NCBI RefSeq assembly: GCF_029382255.1
Contig: NZ_JARLLG010000003.1
Location: forward strand, 186,001 to 250,000
Source of the DNA: Isoptericola croceus
GTDB taxonomy: Bacteria; Actinomycetota; Actinomycetes; Actinomycetales; Cellulomonadaceae
Reading direction: 5' to 3'
Length of the DNA stretch: 64,000 bases
Shown in pieces: positions 24,679-34,017 of the stretch (positions within the stretch are counted from its first letter, which is position 1; every line of letters begins with the position of its first letter). Below the pieces are notes generated by a model that did not search any database, was not told where the DNA came from, and was given only the letters and a program-made list of their open reading frames with translations. Made by a program: the position numbers and the translations under genes.

Positions 24679-25790
24679 CAGGACTCCTTCCGCGGCCGCA
24701 GGGTGAGCCGCACGTTCGTCTCGCCGGGCCCGGCGTCAGCCGGACCGTCGAGGTGGTCGGGACCGGGCGTGATGACGGCGACGTCGGTGACGTCGAGCCG
24801 CAACGCGCCGGTGATGGTGGAGATTCCCAGGTCGCCGACGGCGGGAGGCCCGGTGCCGAGGAGCACGGGCGCCACGTAGGCCACGACCTCGTCGACGAGC
24901 CCGGCGCGCCAGAACGCGGCGGCCAGGGTGGCCCCGCCCTCGAGCAGCACGTGGCGGCGGTCGGCCGCCCAGAGTGCCGTCAGGGCCTCGCGCGGGTCGT
25001 GGGTGCGCAGGTGCAGCGTCTCGGTGCCGTCGGGGTCGGGCACGGCGAGGCGGGACGACGGCGGCAGGTCGCGCAGACCCATGACCGCCCGCAGCGGCTG
25101 GCGCCCGGGCAGGTCGGCGTCGCGCACGGTGAGGGAGGGGTCGTCGGCGGCGACGGTTCCGGAGCCGACCAGCACGGTGTCGACCCCGGCACGCAGCCGG
25201 TGCACGTCCGCCCGCGACGCGGCCGAGGTGATCCATCGCGAGGTGCCGTCGGCCGCGGCGGTGCGGCCGTCGAGGCTCGCGGCGACCTTCCACGTGACGA
25301 ACGGGCGCCCGAGCTCCATCGCCTCCGTCCAGACAGGATTGAGCGCGCGCGCCTCGTCGTCGAGCACACCGCCGACGACGTCGACGCCGGCCGCGCGCAG
25401 CAGCGCACCGCCTCCGGCGGCGAGAGGGTTCGGGTCGGGCTGCGCGAACACGACGCGCGCGATCCCCGCCTCGAGCAACGCCTCGGCACAGGGGCCGGTC
25501 CGACCGGTGTGGGCGCACGGTTCGAGGGTGACGACGGCGGTGGCACCACGCAGCGCGTCCGGTCCGACGGCGGCACGCGCGTTCGCCAGCGCGACGGCCT
25601 CGGCGTGGGGCGTGCCCGCACCGCGGTGGAAGCCCTCGGCGATCGTCGCGCCGTCGGCGTCGAGCAGGACGCACCCGACGCGAGGGTTGGGACCGAGGAC
25701 GAGACCGTCGGTGGCCGCGAGGTCGAGGGCGCGCCGCAGCGCGTCGACCTCGGCCGGTCTCACGTTGGGTCCCGCCGTGGCGGTGGTCAT
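24678..25790 (-). CDS. ribD: Bifunctional pyrimidine deaminase/reductase
   Basis: Performs deamination and side-chain reduction in riboflavin synthesis. The protein has 370 residues. The deaminase domain binds zinc through HAE (TPHAEAVAL) and [12 protein letters not shown]. The reductase domain begins near residue 160 ([20 protein letters not shown]) with [14 protein letters not shown]. It is the first gene of the operon, about 140 nt after the FMN riboswitch. Confidence 0.95.
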   Translation of the reverse strand: MTTATAGPNVRPAEVDALRRALDLAATDGLVLGPNPRVGCVLLDADGATIAEGFHRGAGTPHAEAVALANARAAVGPDALRGATAVVTLEPCAHTGRTGPCAEALLEAGIARVVFAQPDPNPLAAGGGALLRAAGVDVVGGVLDDEARALNPVWTEAMELGRPFVTWKVAASLDGRTAAADGTSRWITSAASRADVHRLRAGVDTVLVGSGTVAADDPSLTVRDADLPGRQPLRAVMGLRDLPPSSRLAVPDPDGTETLHLRTHDPREALTALWAADRRHVLLEGGATLAAAFWRAGLVDEVVAYVAPVLLGTGPPAVGDLGISTITGALRLDVTDVAVITPGPDHLDGPADAGPGETNVRLTLRPRKES

Positions 25791-25931
25791 GCGCTACCCC
25801 TGTCGTCCGGTCGCGGACTGCTGGGGTGTGCACGGCGTCGTCGCCGCGCACCGGTGGCTCCAGGGGTGCGCTCAGGCACCCGGGCATGGACGGGTCCACA
25901 CCACCGGCGAGCGGGCGTAGCCGTCGCGTGC

Positions 25932-26052
25932 GTCTTCCCATCCGGACTTTGACCGTCGGTCCAGGAGTTCCACCTGGTCAACCGGTCACTGGCTGTGACC
26001 GGGTCGCGGACTGTTACCGCCGGCTCGGATTTTCACCGACCCCAGAGCACGC
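25932..26052 (-). promoter_or_regulatory. FMN riboswitch (RFN element)
   Basis: The minus strand shows the conserved RFN core: GGGGTCGGTGAAAATCCGAG, then GGCGGTAACAGTCCGCGACC, a variable arm, GGTGGAACTCCTGGACCGAC and GGTCAAAGTCCGGATGGGA. It precedes ribD and should switch off the operon when FMN is plentiful, either by termination or by sequestering the ribosome site. Confidence 0.95.
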
Positions 26053-26204
26053 GAGCTGTTGCTCGTTCGTCCTGTGAGACTACCGCACCGCGCGGAGCGT
26101 CCGGTGCGACGGGTGTCACACGCGCAGGCACGGCGGCGCACCCTACGACGACGACCGGTGTGAGGCGACCCCAGCATGGCGTCCACCGGGCCCCGTCATC
26201 GGAC

Positions 26205-26289
26205 CGTAAGAAGCCTCTGACCTGCTACGACGTCGTAAGCAGTTCGTAAGGTCCCGGGCCGCGCACGCCACGGGCCGTGACCTTAGCGT
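26205..26289 (+). promoter_or_regulatory. Regulatory region of the adenylation/flavoprotein operon
   Basis: Three copies of CGTAAG (26205, 26234, 26245). The last two are exactly 11 bp apart within TCGTAAG repeats, the spacing of tandem OmpR/PhoB-type binding sites. An inverted repeat AAGGTC/GACCTT follows, and then a -10 box TAGCGT (26284-26289) without a recognisable -35. It looks like an activator-dependent promoter. The remaining sequence from 26053 holds nothing else recognised. Confidence 0.45.
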
Positions 26290-26333
26290 GACAAAGAGCC
26301 GGAGCCCGGACGCCCCGGCAGGAAGGATCTCCG

Positions 26334-27947
26334 ATGACTCTCACACCGATCCGAGAGCTCACGACCGACCCACTCACAGGCCTCGACGCCGAGGGGGCAC
26401 GCCGGTTCCGCGAGTGGGGTGCGGGACCCGACGAGACCGTGCCACGGCTGCGCCTCGAGGAACGCTTCGCCGAGCAGGTGAGTGCATCCCCGACCGCCGT
26501 CGCCGTCGAAGACCAGGGTACCGGCTCCAGCACCACGTACGCCGCGCTCGACGCACACGCAGACCGGATCGCCCAGTACCTGGTCCGTTGCGGCGTGCTC
26601 CCCGGCGACCACGTCGGGATCTTCGCCCGACGCGGTACGGCCATGGTGGCCGCGATCCTCGGGGTGCTGCGTACCGGCGCGGCGTGGGTCCCGCAGGATG
26701 CCCGGACCACTCCGTCGCACCTGCTGGAGACCGTCGCCCGCGACGCCGGGCTGGCCGTCGTGCTCACCGTGCCCGAGGTCGCGGCCCGCGTGCGCGCGGC
26801 CGTCGCACCACGGAGCCGGGTCGTCGACGTCACCGCGCCCGAGCTCCGCACCGCCGAACCGACCGCGGACGCCGACGTCCCGCCCGCGGCGACCCTCGAT
26901 CCCGACGGCACCGCCGCGGTCATCTACACCTCCGGGACCACCGGCGTTCCCAACGGTGTGGTCATCACGCACGCCAACCTGCGCAACATCCTGTGGTCCC
27001 ACCCTGCGAACCTCGGCGTCGGGCCGGGAGTACGGGTCGCCCACCTCCTGCACGTCGCCTTCGACATGGCCGTGTGGGAGGTGCTGGGCACCCTCACCCA
27101 GGGCGGCACCCTGGTGGTGCGTGGCGCGGACATCCCCGCCGCGGCCGCGAGCGCGCACGTCCTGATCGCCACACCGGGCGTGCTCGCCACCATCGACCCC
27201 GCGTCCTGCCCGCACGTGCAGCGGGTCGCGGTCGCCGGCGAACGCTGCCCCACCCTGCTGGCCCAGCGGTGGGCGAGCCGCGGCGTGGACTTCCGCAACG
27301 CCTGCGGGCCGACAGAGGTCTCCATCGTGAACACCATGTCCACCTACCGGGCCGGCTCCGGGGTGCCGCTCGTCGGGCGGCCGCTGCCGTGGACGACCGT
27401 CTACCTGCTCGACGAGGGGTTGCGGCCCGTCGCGCTCGGCGAGATCGGCGAGATGTGGGTCGGCGGCGACGCCGTCACCGCCGGGTACCTGCACCGCCCC
27501 GAGCTCACCGCGGAGCGCTACCTGCCCGACCCGTTCCGCGACGCGATGCCCCTCTCCCGCCGCTCCACGGCGCCACCCCGGATGTTCCGCACCCGCGACC
27601 TCGCCCGGTGGAACCCGGACGGAGAGCTGGAGATCCACGGCCGCACCGACGACCAGGTCAAGGTCCGCGGGTTCCGCGTCGAGCTCGACGCGGTCGCCGG
27701 TGCCCTGGAGTCCGTCGACGGGGTGCGGCAGGCGGTGGTCTGGCGGCACGACGACCGGCGGCTCGCCGCCGCCGTCCGCCCTGCCGGGGCCTCGCACGAC
27801 GAGCTGCGTGCCGCCGTCGCGCGACGCCTGCCCTACTACGCCGTCCCCGAGCTCCTGACCAGCGTCGACCAGATGCCGCTGACCGCACGCGGCAAGGTCG
27901 ACCGGCGCGCCCTGCGCACCATGATCGACCACGAGGTGCCCGCATGA
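26334..27947 (+). CDS. Stand-alone NRPS-like adenylation enzyme
   Basis: AMP-forming ligase of 537 residues that should activate an amino or other carboxylic acid as the adenylate. Core motifs are present: A3 YTSGTTGVPNGVVITHANL, A5 NACGPTEVSI, A7/A8 FRTRDLARWNPDGELEIHGR then QVKVRGFRVEL, and A10 LTARGKVDRRAL with the catalytic lysine. No carrier, condensation or reductase domain is attached and none is nearby, so transfer must go to CoA, a remote carrier or directly to a product. ATG 26334 follows AGGAAGG; the stop overlaps the next start (ATGA). Confidence 0.87.
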   Translation: MTLTPIRELTTDPLTGLDAEGARRFREWGAGPDETVPRLRLEERFAEQVSASPTAVAVEDQGTGSSTTYAALDAHADRIAQYLVRCGVLPGDHVGIFARRGTAMVAAILGVLRTGAAWVPQDARTTPSHLLETVARDAGLAVVLTVPEVAARVRAAVAPRSRVVDVTAPELRTAEPTADADVPPAATLDPDGTAAVIYTSGTTGVPNGVVITHANLRNILWSHPANLGVGPGVRVAHLLHVAFDMAVWEVLGTLTQGGTLVVRGADIPAAAASAHVLIATPGVLATIDPASCPHVQRVAVAGERCPTLLAQRWASRGVDFRNACGPTEVSIVNTMSTYRAGSGVPLVGRPLPWTTVYLLDEGLRPVALGEIGEMWVGGDAVTAGYLHRPELTAERYLPDPFRDAMPLSRRSTAPPRMFRTRDLARWNPDGELEIHGRTDDQVKVRGFRVELDAVAGALESVDGVRQAVVWRHDDRRLAAAVRPAGASHDELRAAVARRLPYYAVPELLTSVDQMPLTARGKVDRRALRTMIDHEVPA

Positions 27948-29296
27948 ACGCCGTCCAGACCACCGACCCGAGAACGCTCGCCGACCCACCGGCACCGACC
28001 GGTACCACCGACGAGGCGACCACGTTGCTGGAACGCCACCCGCTGCCGGAGCCGACGTCCTGGTGGCGGGCCGCGTGGGCATCCTCCGTCCTCATGCCGT
28101 ACCACCGCCTGGCCGTCGTCGCCCTGGTGGCCAACGTCGCCGTCGCCGTCGCGGCGATCGCGGGCCCCGGCGTCGGGCCCGAGCTCGCGCTCGGCTCGGC
28201 CGTCGTGAACCTCACCGTGGCCGCCCTGCTACGCCAGCAGCACGTCGTCAACGTCCTGTTCCGCCTCGCCACCGCCGCACCGACGTCCTGGCCGCTGTCC
28301 GTGCGCCGCGCGCTCGGGAAGGTCTATCACTTCGGCGGGCTGCACGTCGGCGCCAACCTGGCCGCCACGGCCTGGTTCGGTGCGTACTGCGTGCTCGTCC
28401 TGCGCGCCCCAGGCTCCGTGCCCCCGGTGCAGGTGGCAGCCACCATCGGCATCGTCGCGGTCGCGCTGGGGATCCTGGCGTTCACGCCGCCGCGCGTCCG
28501 CGCCCGGCACCACGACCTGTTCGAGGTGTCGCACCGGTTCGGGGGCTGGCTGCTGCTCGGTCTGCTCTGGGTGCACACCGTGGCGGGGTCGGTCGCGGGG
28601 ACGACCCCGCTCTGGGCCGCCGTCGCCCTGGGCGCCGTCACGCTGAGCGTCGCCTGGCCGTGGCTGCGGCTGCGCCGGGTGCCCGTGGACGTCACCAAGC
28701 CGTCCGACCACGTCCTGGTCCTCGGGTTCGACCACGGCGTCACGCCGTTCGCCGGGTCGTCGACGACGGTCGCCCGCCGGCCGCTCGGGCAGTGGCACTC
28801 GTTCGCGAACATCGCCTCACCCGGGCGCAGCGGCTTCCGGCTCACGGTCTCGCGTGCGGGCGACTGGACCGGTGACCTCGTCGACCGGCCGCCGCAGCAC
28901 CTGTGGGTGCGTGGCGTCCCGACCGCGGGTGTGGGGAACATCGACCAGCTCTTCAGCAAGGTGGTGTGGGTCGCTACCGGTTCAGGCATCGGCCCCTGCC
29001 TGCCGCACCTGCTGGCCCGCACCGCCCCGGCACGACTCGTCTGGGCCACCCGGTCCCCCGCGCGCACGTACGGCGACGCGCTCGTCGAGGAGATCCGCAC
29101 CGCCCAGCCGGACGCCGTCGTGTGGGACACCCGCGCGCACGGCAAGCCCGACCTCGCGGCCCTCGCCTGGGCGGTCGCGCGCGACTGCGGCGCCGAGGCC
29201 GTCATCTGCATCTCGAACAAGCCGACCACCTGGGACGTGGTCTCCCGGCTCGAGGCCCGCGGCATGCCGGCCTACGGCGCCATCTGGGATTCCTGA
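27944..29296 (+). CDS. TmpA-like membrane oxidoreductase (flavoprotein type)
   Basis: Protein of 450 residues. After a ~50-residue soluble lead come about six hydrophobic segments (for example LAVVALVANVAVAVAAIAGP, then FGGWLLLGLLWVHTVAGSVA) with histidines in membrane positions. A C-terminal ferredoxin-reductase-like region follows, with WHSFANIAS and the nucleotide loop VVWVATGSGIGPCLPHLL. Overall it resembles the TmpA family of membrane flavoproteins known from fungal development and related bacterial proteins; this identification is from memory. The role is probably transmembrane or membrane-surface electron transfer. It is coupled by ATGA to the adenylation gene. Confidence 0.65.
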   Translation: MNAVQTTDPRTLADPPAPTGTTDEATTLLERHPLPEPTSWWRAAWASSVLMPYHRLAVVALVANVAVAVAAIAGPGVGPELALGSAVVNLTVAALLRQQHVVNVLFRLATAAPTSWPLSVRRALGKVYHFGGLHVGANLAATAWFGAYCVLVLRAPGSVPPVQVAATIGIVAVALGILAFTPPRVRARHHDLFEVSHRFGGWLLLGLLWVHTVAGSVAGTTPLWAAVALGAVTLSVAWPWLRLRRVPVDVTKPSDHVLVLGFDHGVTPFAGSSTTVARRPLGQWHSFANIASPGRSGFRLTVSRAGDWTGDLVDRPPQHLWVRGVPTAGVGNIDQLFSKVVWVATGSGIGPCLPHLLARTAPARLVWATRSPARTYGDALVEEIRTAQPDAVVWDTRAHGKPDLAALAWAVARDCGAEAVICISNKPTTWDVVSRLEARGMPAYGAIWDS

Positions 29297-29317
29297 GGCC
29301 CACGACGAACGGAGACG

Positions 29318-30169
29318 ATGATGATCCGGACCACGACGATCGACGACGTCCTGCACATCACCCTCGACCGGCCTCGCGCCGCCAACGCGCTCACCGAGGA
29401 GATGCTCGGCGGCCTGCTCGCCGTCGTCACCGCCCTACCCTCCACGGGCGCACACGCCGTCGTCCTTCGCGGGGCGCCGCCGATCGACGGCCGCGGCCCG
29501 GCGTTCTGCTCCGGCGCCGACCTGGCCGCCGTGCACGCCTACGGCACGGACGCCGTCGCCCGCGGGAGCGCGCTGGGCGACCTCGGCCGACAGGTCACCG
29601 CGGCTCTCGACGCAGCGCCGGTGCCGGTGGTCGCCGCAGTCGACGGCGCCGCGTACGGCGGGGGGTTCGAGCTCGTCCTGGCCTGCGACGTCGTCCTGGC
29701 CACCGGACGCTCGCGCTTCGCCCTGCCCGAGGTGCGCATCGGGCTCGTACCGGGCTTCGGCGGCACCGTGCGGCTGCCCCGGGCCGTCGGGCGAGGTGTC
29801 GCACACGACATGATGCTCACGGGGCGCGCCCTCGACGCCGCCGAGGCCGCACGGCACGGCGTCGTCACCCGCCTCGTCGCCGACACCGCGGACCTGGAGG
29901 GCGCCGTCGACGACGTGCTGTGCGCCGTCCGCGGCACCTCACCGGCGGCCGTGAGCCTCGCCAAGCAGCTGCTCGGCGCCCAGGCGGGCGAGGCCTCCGC
30001 GATGGCCGCCGAGGCCGACGGCTATGCCGCCGCGTACGCCGCGGGCCAGTGGCGCGAGGGCGTCGGTGCGTTCCTGGCCAAGCGGCCGGCGGACTACGGC
30101 CGGCGCGACGAGCCACCGGCCGCGAGCATCGTCAGCGGCGACGACGCTTCTCTCGCACGCGCACGCTGA
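29318..30169 (+). CDS. Enoyl-CoA hydratase/isomerase (crotonase) family protein
   Basis: Crotonase-fold protein of 283 residues. The first oxyanion region is [16 protein letters not shown] and the second is [20 protein letters not shown], with [18 protein letters not shown] after it. The catalytic glutamates of true hydratases are only partly matched, so another crotonase reaction is possible. ATG 29318 (or ATG 29321) follows GGAGACG, 22 bp after the flavoprotein gene, making this the third operon member. Its last 38 bp overlap the end of convergent der, and its C-terminal tail is unusually long. Confidence 0.82.
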   Translation: MMIRTTTIDDVLHITLDRPRAANALTEEMLGGLLAVVTALPSTGAHAVVLRGAPPIDGRGPAFCSGADLAAVHAYGTDAVARGSALGDLGRQVTAALDAAPVPVVAAVDGAAYGGGFELVLACDVVLATGRSRFALPEVRIGLVPGFGGTVRLPRAVGRGVAHDMMLTGRALDAAEAARHGVVTRLVADTADLEGAVDDVLCAVRGTSPAAVSLAKQLLGAQAGEASAMAAEADGYAAAYAAGQWREGVGAFLAKRPADYGRRDEPPAASIVSGDDASLARAR

Positions 30170-31700
30170 TCGAGATCGGCGAGCCTTCGAACCCGAACGT
30201 CTCGCGCAGGCGGCGCTCGATGAAGCGCCGGTAGCCCGACTCGATGAACCCGGTCGCGAAGAGCACGAACCGCGGGGGGCGTGTCGAGGCCTGGGTGGCG
30301 AACAGGATGCGCGGCTGCTTGCCGCCGCGCACGGGGTGCGGGTGCGCGGCGACCAGCTCGCCGAGGAACCCGTTGAGCCGGCCGGTCGGGATGCGCGTGT
30401 CCCAGGAGTCCAGCGCCGTCTCCAGCGCGCGCACCAGCTTGTCGGTGTGCCAGCCGGTGCGGGCGGAGACGTTGACGCGCGGTGCCCACGTGACCTGGAC
30501 CAGGTCGCGCTCGATCTCACGCTCCAGGTACGGCCGGCGGTCGGAGTCCATGAGGTCCCACTTGTTGTAGGCGATGACCACCGCACGCCCGGCGTCGACC
30601 GCCTGGGAGATCACGCGCGTGTCCTGCTCGGTCAGCGGTACGGACGCGTCCACCAGGACGACGGCGACCTCCGCCTTCGCGATCGCGGCCTGCGTGCGCA
30701 GGGAGGCGTAGAAGTCCGCGCCGCTGGTCTGGTGCACGCGGCGACGGATCCCGGCCGTGTCCACGAACCAGTACGGGATGCCCTTGATCTCCACGAGCTC
30801 GTCGACGGGGTCGCGCGTCGTGCCGGCGGTCTCGTCGACGACCACCCGCTCGGAGCCGGCGATCTTGTTCAGCAGCGACGACTTGCCGACGTTCGGCCGA
30901 CCCACCAGGGCGACCCGGCGCGGACCCTCGGGACGCAGCGTGCCGTGCGCGGACTCCTCGGGAAGCGCGTCCAGGATGGCGTCCAGCATGTCGCCCGTGC
31001 CACGGCCGTGCAGCGCGGACACCGGCCTCGGCTCACCCAGCCCGAGCGCCCACAGGTAGGCGGCGTCGGCCTCGCCGGCGGGCCCGTCGACCTTGTTGGC
31101 GCACAGCACCACCGGCTTGCCGGAGCGGCGCAAGAGCTCCACGACACGCTCGTCGCTGGCGGTGGCGCCCACCTGGGCGTCGACGACGAAGACGACGGCG
31201 TCAGCCAGCGAGATCGCCACCTCGGCCTGCTCGGCCACCTTGGACTCGATCCCGGCGACGTCGACCTCCCAGCCGCCGGTGTCGACCAGGATGAAGTGCC
31301 TCCCGGACCACTCCGCCGGGTAGCTGACGCGGTCCCGCGTCACGCCGGGCGTGTCCTCGACGACGGCCTCGCGCCGACCCAGGATGCGGTTGACGAGGGT
31401 CGACTTGCCGACGTTCGGGCGGCCGACCACGGCGAGCACCGGCAGGGCACGCTCGGCCGGGGACAGCTCGCCGTCCTCCCACTCGTCGGACAGCAGCAGG
31501 CGGTCGGACTCGTCGAGCTCGAAGTCCTCCAGGCCGGCGCGCAGGGCGCGCTCACGTGCCTCGTCGTCCACGAACTCGTCGTCCACGAACTCGGTGTCCA
31601 CGGACTCGGTCGCGACGCTCGCAGCGTCCTCGGCAGGAGCGTCGGGGACGTCGGCGGGCGTGGTCTCGGGGCCGTCGGCGGGGGTGGTCATGAGAGCCAT
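30132..31700 (-). CDS. der: GTPase Der (ribosome assembly)
   Basis: Double-GTPase needed for 50S subunit maturation. It has 522 residues from ATG 31700; ATG 31691 is an alternative. An acidic ~85-residue N-terminal extension ([20 protein letters not shown]) is typical of actinobacterial forms. G-domain 1 has GRPNVGKST near residue 90 and DTGGW. G-domain 2 has GRPNVGKSS near 266, DTAGI and NKWD. A KH-like C-terminal domain ends in a basic tail. It is downstream of cmk, as is usual. Confidence 0.95.
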   Translation of the reverse strand: MALMTTPADGPETTPADVPDAPAEDAASVATESVDTEFVDDEFVDDEARERALRAGLEDFELDESDRLLLSDEWEDGELSPAERALPVLAVVGRPNVGKSTLVNRILGRREAVVEDTPGVTRDRVSYPAEWSGRHFILVDTGGWEVDVAGIESKVAEQAEVAISLADAVVFVVDAQVGATASDERVVELLRRSGKPVVLCANKVDGPAGEADAAYLWALGLGEPRPVSALHGRGTGDMLDAILDALPEESAHGTLRPEGPRRVALVGRPNVGKSSLLNKIAGSERVVVDETAGTTRDPVDELVEIKGIPYWFVDTAGIRRRVHQTSGADFYASLRTQAAIAKAEVAVVLVDASVPLTEQDTRVISQAVDAGRAVVIAYNKWDLMDSDRRPYLEREIERDLVQVTWAPRVNVSARTGWHTDKLVRALETALDSWDTRIPTGRLNGFLGELVAAHPHPVRGGKQPRILFATQASTRPPRFVLFATGFIESGYRRFIERRLRETFGFEGSPISISVRVREKRRRR

Positions 31701-31794
31701 TGTCCCAGGTGTGCGCGCGTCGTCGCGACGCTGCACTGCCCGGCACGGCGTGACGCGCGTCTCGCCACGCCGGCGAGCGTGCCCGGCGAGCGCG

Positions 31795-32484
31795 TCAGAC
31801 CGCGGCGCGCTCGACCACGGTCAGCACCGCAGCGACGGTCTGGTCCAGGTCGAGCTCGCTGGAGTCGACGGTCACGACGCCGTCGGCCGCCACGTGAAAC
31901 GCGCTGACGGTCGAGTCGTCCCGGTCACGCCGCAGCACCTGGTCCCGGGTCGCCTCGACCGACGTGGCGTCCGCCGTGCCGTGCACCTCGAGCGAACGAC
32001 GGCGCAGCCGCGCCTCCTCGCTGGCGGTCAGCAGCACCCGGGCGTCCGCGTCCGGCGCGACGACGGTGGTGATGTCCCGGCCCTCGGCGACGATGCCGCG
32101 ACCGGCGGAGAAGCCACCGTCCTGCTCGCTCGCGATGATCGCGCGCTGGCGGCGACGCAGCTCGTCGCGCACCTCGAGGTTCGTGGCGACCTGTGACACG
32201 GCCGCGGTGACGTCTGTCGTCCGGATGGCCACGGCGACGTCGTCACCGTCGAGCGCGACGCCCGGCGCGGCCGGGTCGACATCCATCTCCAGCGGCATGC
32301 TGCGCACGGCGGCGGCGACCGCCGCGCTGTCGTCGAGAGCTACCTCGGTACGCACGCACCACAGCGTGGCGGCGCGGTACATCGCACCGGTGTCGAGGTA
32401 GGCGAGGCCGAGGCGGGCGGCGACGGCCTTCGAGACGCTGGACTTGCCGGATCCTGACGGTCCGTCGACGGCGATGGTGACCAC
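31795..32484 (-). CDS. cmk: Cytidylate kinase
   Basis: Phosphorylates CMP and dCMP with ATP in pyrimidine salvage. The protein has 229 residues. P-loop GPSGSGKSS lies at residues 8-16, [14 protein letters not shown] binds the nucleotide, and GRDITTVV and RRDRDDS form the substrate and lid region. The start is GTG 32484 with a weak ribosome site. It lies 40 bp after the rluB-type gene and before der, the conserved actinobacterial order. Confidence 0.95.
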   Translation of the reverse strand: MVTIAVDGPSGSGKSSVSKAVAARLGLAYLDTGAMYRAATLWCVRTEVALDDSAAVAAAVRSMPLEMDVDPAAPGVALDGDDVAVAIRTTDVTAAVSQVATNLEVRDELRRRQRAIIASEQDGGFSAGRGIVAEGRDITTVVAPDADARVLLTASEEARLRRRSLEVHGTADATSVEATRDQVLRRDRDDSTVSAFHVAADGVVTVDSSELDLDQTVAAVLTVVERAAV

Positions 32485-32524
32485 TGGTGCTCGTTTCTGT
32501 GTCGGTGGGGTGAGGAGAGGAGGG

Positions 32525-33334
32525 TCAGAGGTCGACGGCGCGCATGAGGGTGCCCAGCTCGGTGCGGCCCAGCACGCGCGACCGGCCGACCTTGAGGTCG
32601 CCGAGAGCGATCGGGCCGATCCGCGTACGCACCAGGCGTGTCACCGGGAACCCCACGGCGTCGAACATGCGGCGCACGATGCGGTTGCGGCCCTCGTGCA
32701 GCACGACCTCGAGCATCGACTGGCCGGGGACGGCGTCGACGACGCGCACCTTGTCCATGCGCGCCGTGCCGTCGTCGAGGTCCACGCCGGAGGTGAGCTG
32801 CTTCATGATCCGCGGGTAGACCTCGCCGCCCTCCACGGTGACGAGGTACGTCTTGCGGATCTCGAAGCTCGGGTGCGCGAGCCTGTTGCCGAGCTCGCCG
32901 TCGTTGGTGAGCAGCAGCAGGCCCTCGGAGTCGGCGTCGAGCCGCCCGACGTGGAAGAGCCGCTCGGAGCGGTCCTTGACCAGCTCGGCCACCGTGGGCC
33001 GACCGTCCGGGTCGCTCATCGCCGAGATCATGCCCAGCGGCTTGTTCACGGCCACCGTGATCTTGGACGGGTCGAGCTGGACGGTCATGCCGTCCACGCG
33101 CACGACGGCGCTGGCCGGGTCCACACGCACGCCCAGCTCGGTGACGATCTGCCCGTCGACCTCGACGCGCGCCTCGGAGATCAGCTCCTCGCACTTGCGG
33201 CGCGAGCCGAGCCCGGCCTGGGCGAGCACCTTCTGCAGACGGACGCCGTCGGCGACGTGGACGTCGACCTGCGGTGTCTGGGCTGCGTGCGACTGCTGGG
33301 GGCGACGGCGGCCGCCACGGCGTGAGGTGGGCAT
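32525..33334 (-). CDS. rluB: rRNA pseudouridine synthase, RluB/RsuA family
   Basis: Converts a specific uridine in ribosomal RNA to pseudouridine. The protein has 269 residues. A short basic tail precedes the S4 RNA-binding domain (VRLQKVLAQAGLGSRRKCEE), and the catalytic domain follows with aspartate in GRLDADSEGLLLLTNDGEL. ATG 33334 was chosen as the only start that keeps the S4 domain near the N-terminus without overlapping scpB. It is 20 bp downstream of scpB. Confidence 0.92.
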   Translation of the reverse strand: MPTSRRGGRRRPQQSHAAQTPQVDVHVADGVRLQKVLAQAGLGSRRKCEELISEARVEVDGQIVTELGVRVDPASAVVRVDGMTVQLDPSKITVAVNKPLGMISAMSDPDGRPTVAELVKDRSERLFHVGRLDADSEGLLLLTNDGELGNRLAHPSFEIRKTYLVTVEGGEVYPRIMKQLTSGVDLDDGTARMDKVRVVDAVPGQSMLEVVLHEGRNRIVRRMFDAVGFPVTRLVRTRIGPIALGDLKVGRSRVLGRTELGTLMRAVDL

Positions 33335-33354
33335 GCGTCCTATTGTCGCAGGCG

Positions 33355-34017
33355 TCAGTCGGTGAGCTCGCCGACCGCCTCGACGCCCGGCAGGTGCGGG
33401 GCCAGCGGCGGCAGCTCGTCGAGCGACGACCACCCCATCCGATCCAGGAACTCCCCCGTGGTGCCGAACAGCACCGCCCCGGAGAGCGGGTCCTGGCCGA
33501 CCTCGGCCACCAGACCTCGGGCGAGCAGCGTGCGCACGACACCGTCGACGTTGACACCCCGGACCGCGGAGACCTGCCCGCGCGTGACCGGCTGGCGGTA
33601 GGCCACCACGGCGAGCGTCTCCAGGGCCGCCTGGCTCAACCGGGACGACTGCCCCTCCAGCACGAACCGGCTCACGACGTCGGCGTGCTCGCGCGAGGAG
33701 TAGACGCGCCACCCCTCGGCGCCTCGGCGCAGCTCGAAGCCCCGCGGACGCTGGCCCGACTCACCGCGGTACTCGGCCGCGAGACGTTCGAGCACGCCGG
33801 TGACCTCCGCCGTCGGACGACCGACCGCGACGGCGAGCCGCTCGGCACTCACCGACGCCTCCGCGACCATGAGGATCGACTCCACGGCGGCCTCCAGGCC
33901 ACCGGGCAGCTCGTCGACGTCGACGGGCGGCGGAGCCGACTGCGGGCTCGACGCCGCACCGGCGCCCACCGGCCGCGCCCCTGGGGCGGTCGTGGTCTCG
34001 GTCTCGGTCTCGGTCAT
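33355..34017 (-). CDS. scpB: Segregation and condensation protein B
   Basis: Winged-helix subunit that binds ScpA and SMC to form the bacterial condensin. The protein has 220 residues. The N-terminus MTETETETTTAPG comes from a tandem GACCGA-type repeat and is low complexity. The core is LEAAVESILMVAEASVSAER, FELRRGAEGWRVYSSREHAD and LSQAALETLAVVAYRQPVTR, then GVNVDGVVRTLLARGL. ATG 34017 overlaps the scpA stop (ATGA). Confidence 0.93.
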   Translation of the reverse strand: MTETETETTTAPGARPVGAGAASSPQSAPPPVDVDELPGGLEAAVESILMVAEASVSAERLAVAVGRPTAEVTGVLERLAAEYRGESGQRPRGFELRRGAEGWRVYSSREHADVVSRFVLEGQSSRLSQAALETLAVVAYRQPVTRGQVSAVRGVNVDGVVRTLLARGLVAEVGQDPLSGAVLFGTTGEFLDRMGWSSLDELPPLAPHLPGVEAVGELTD

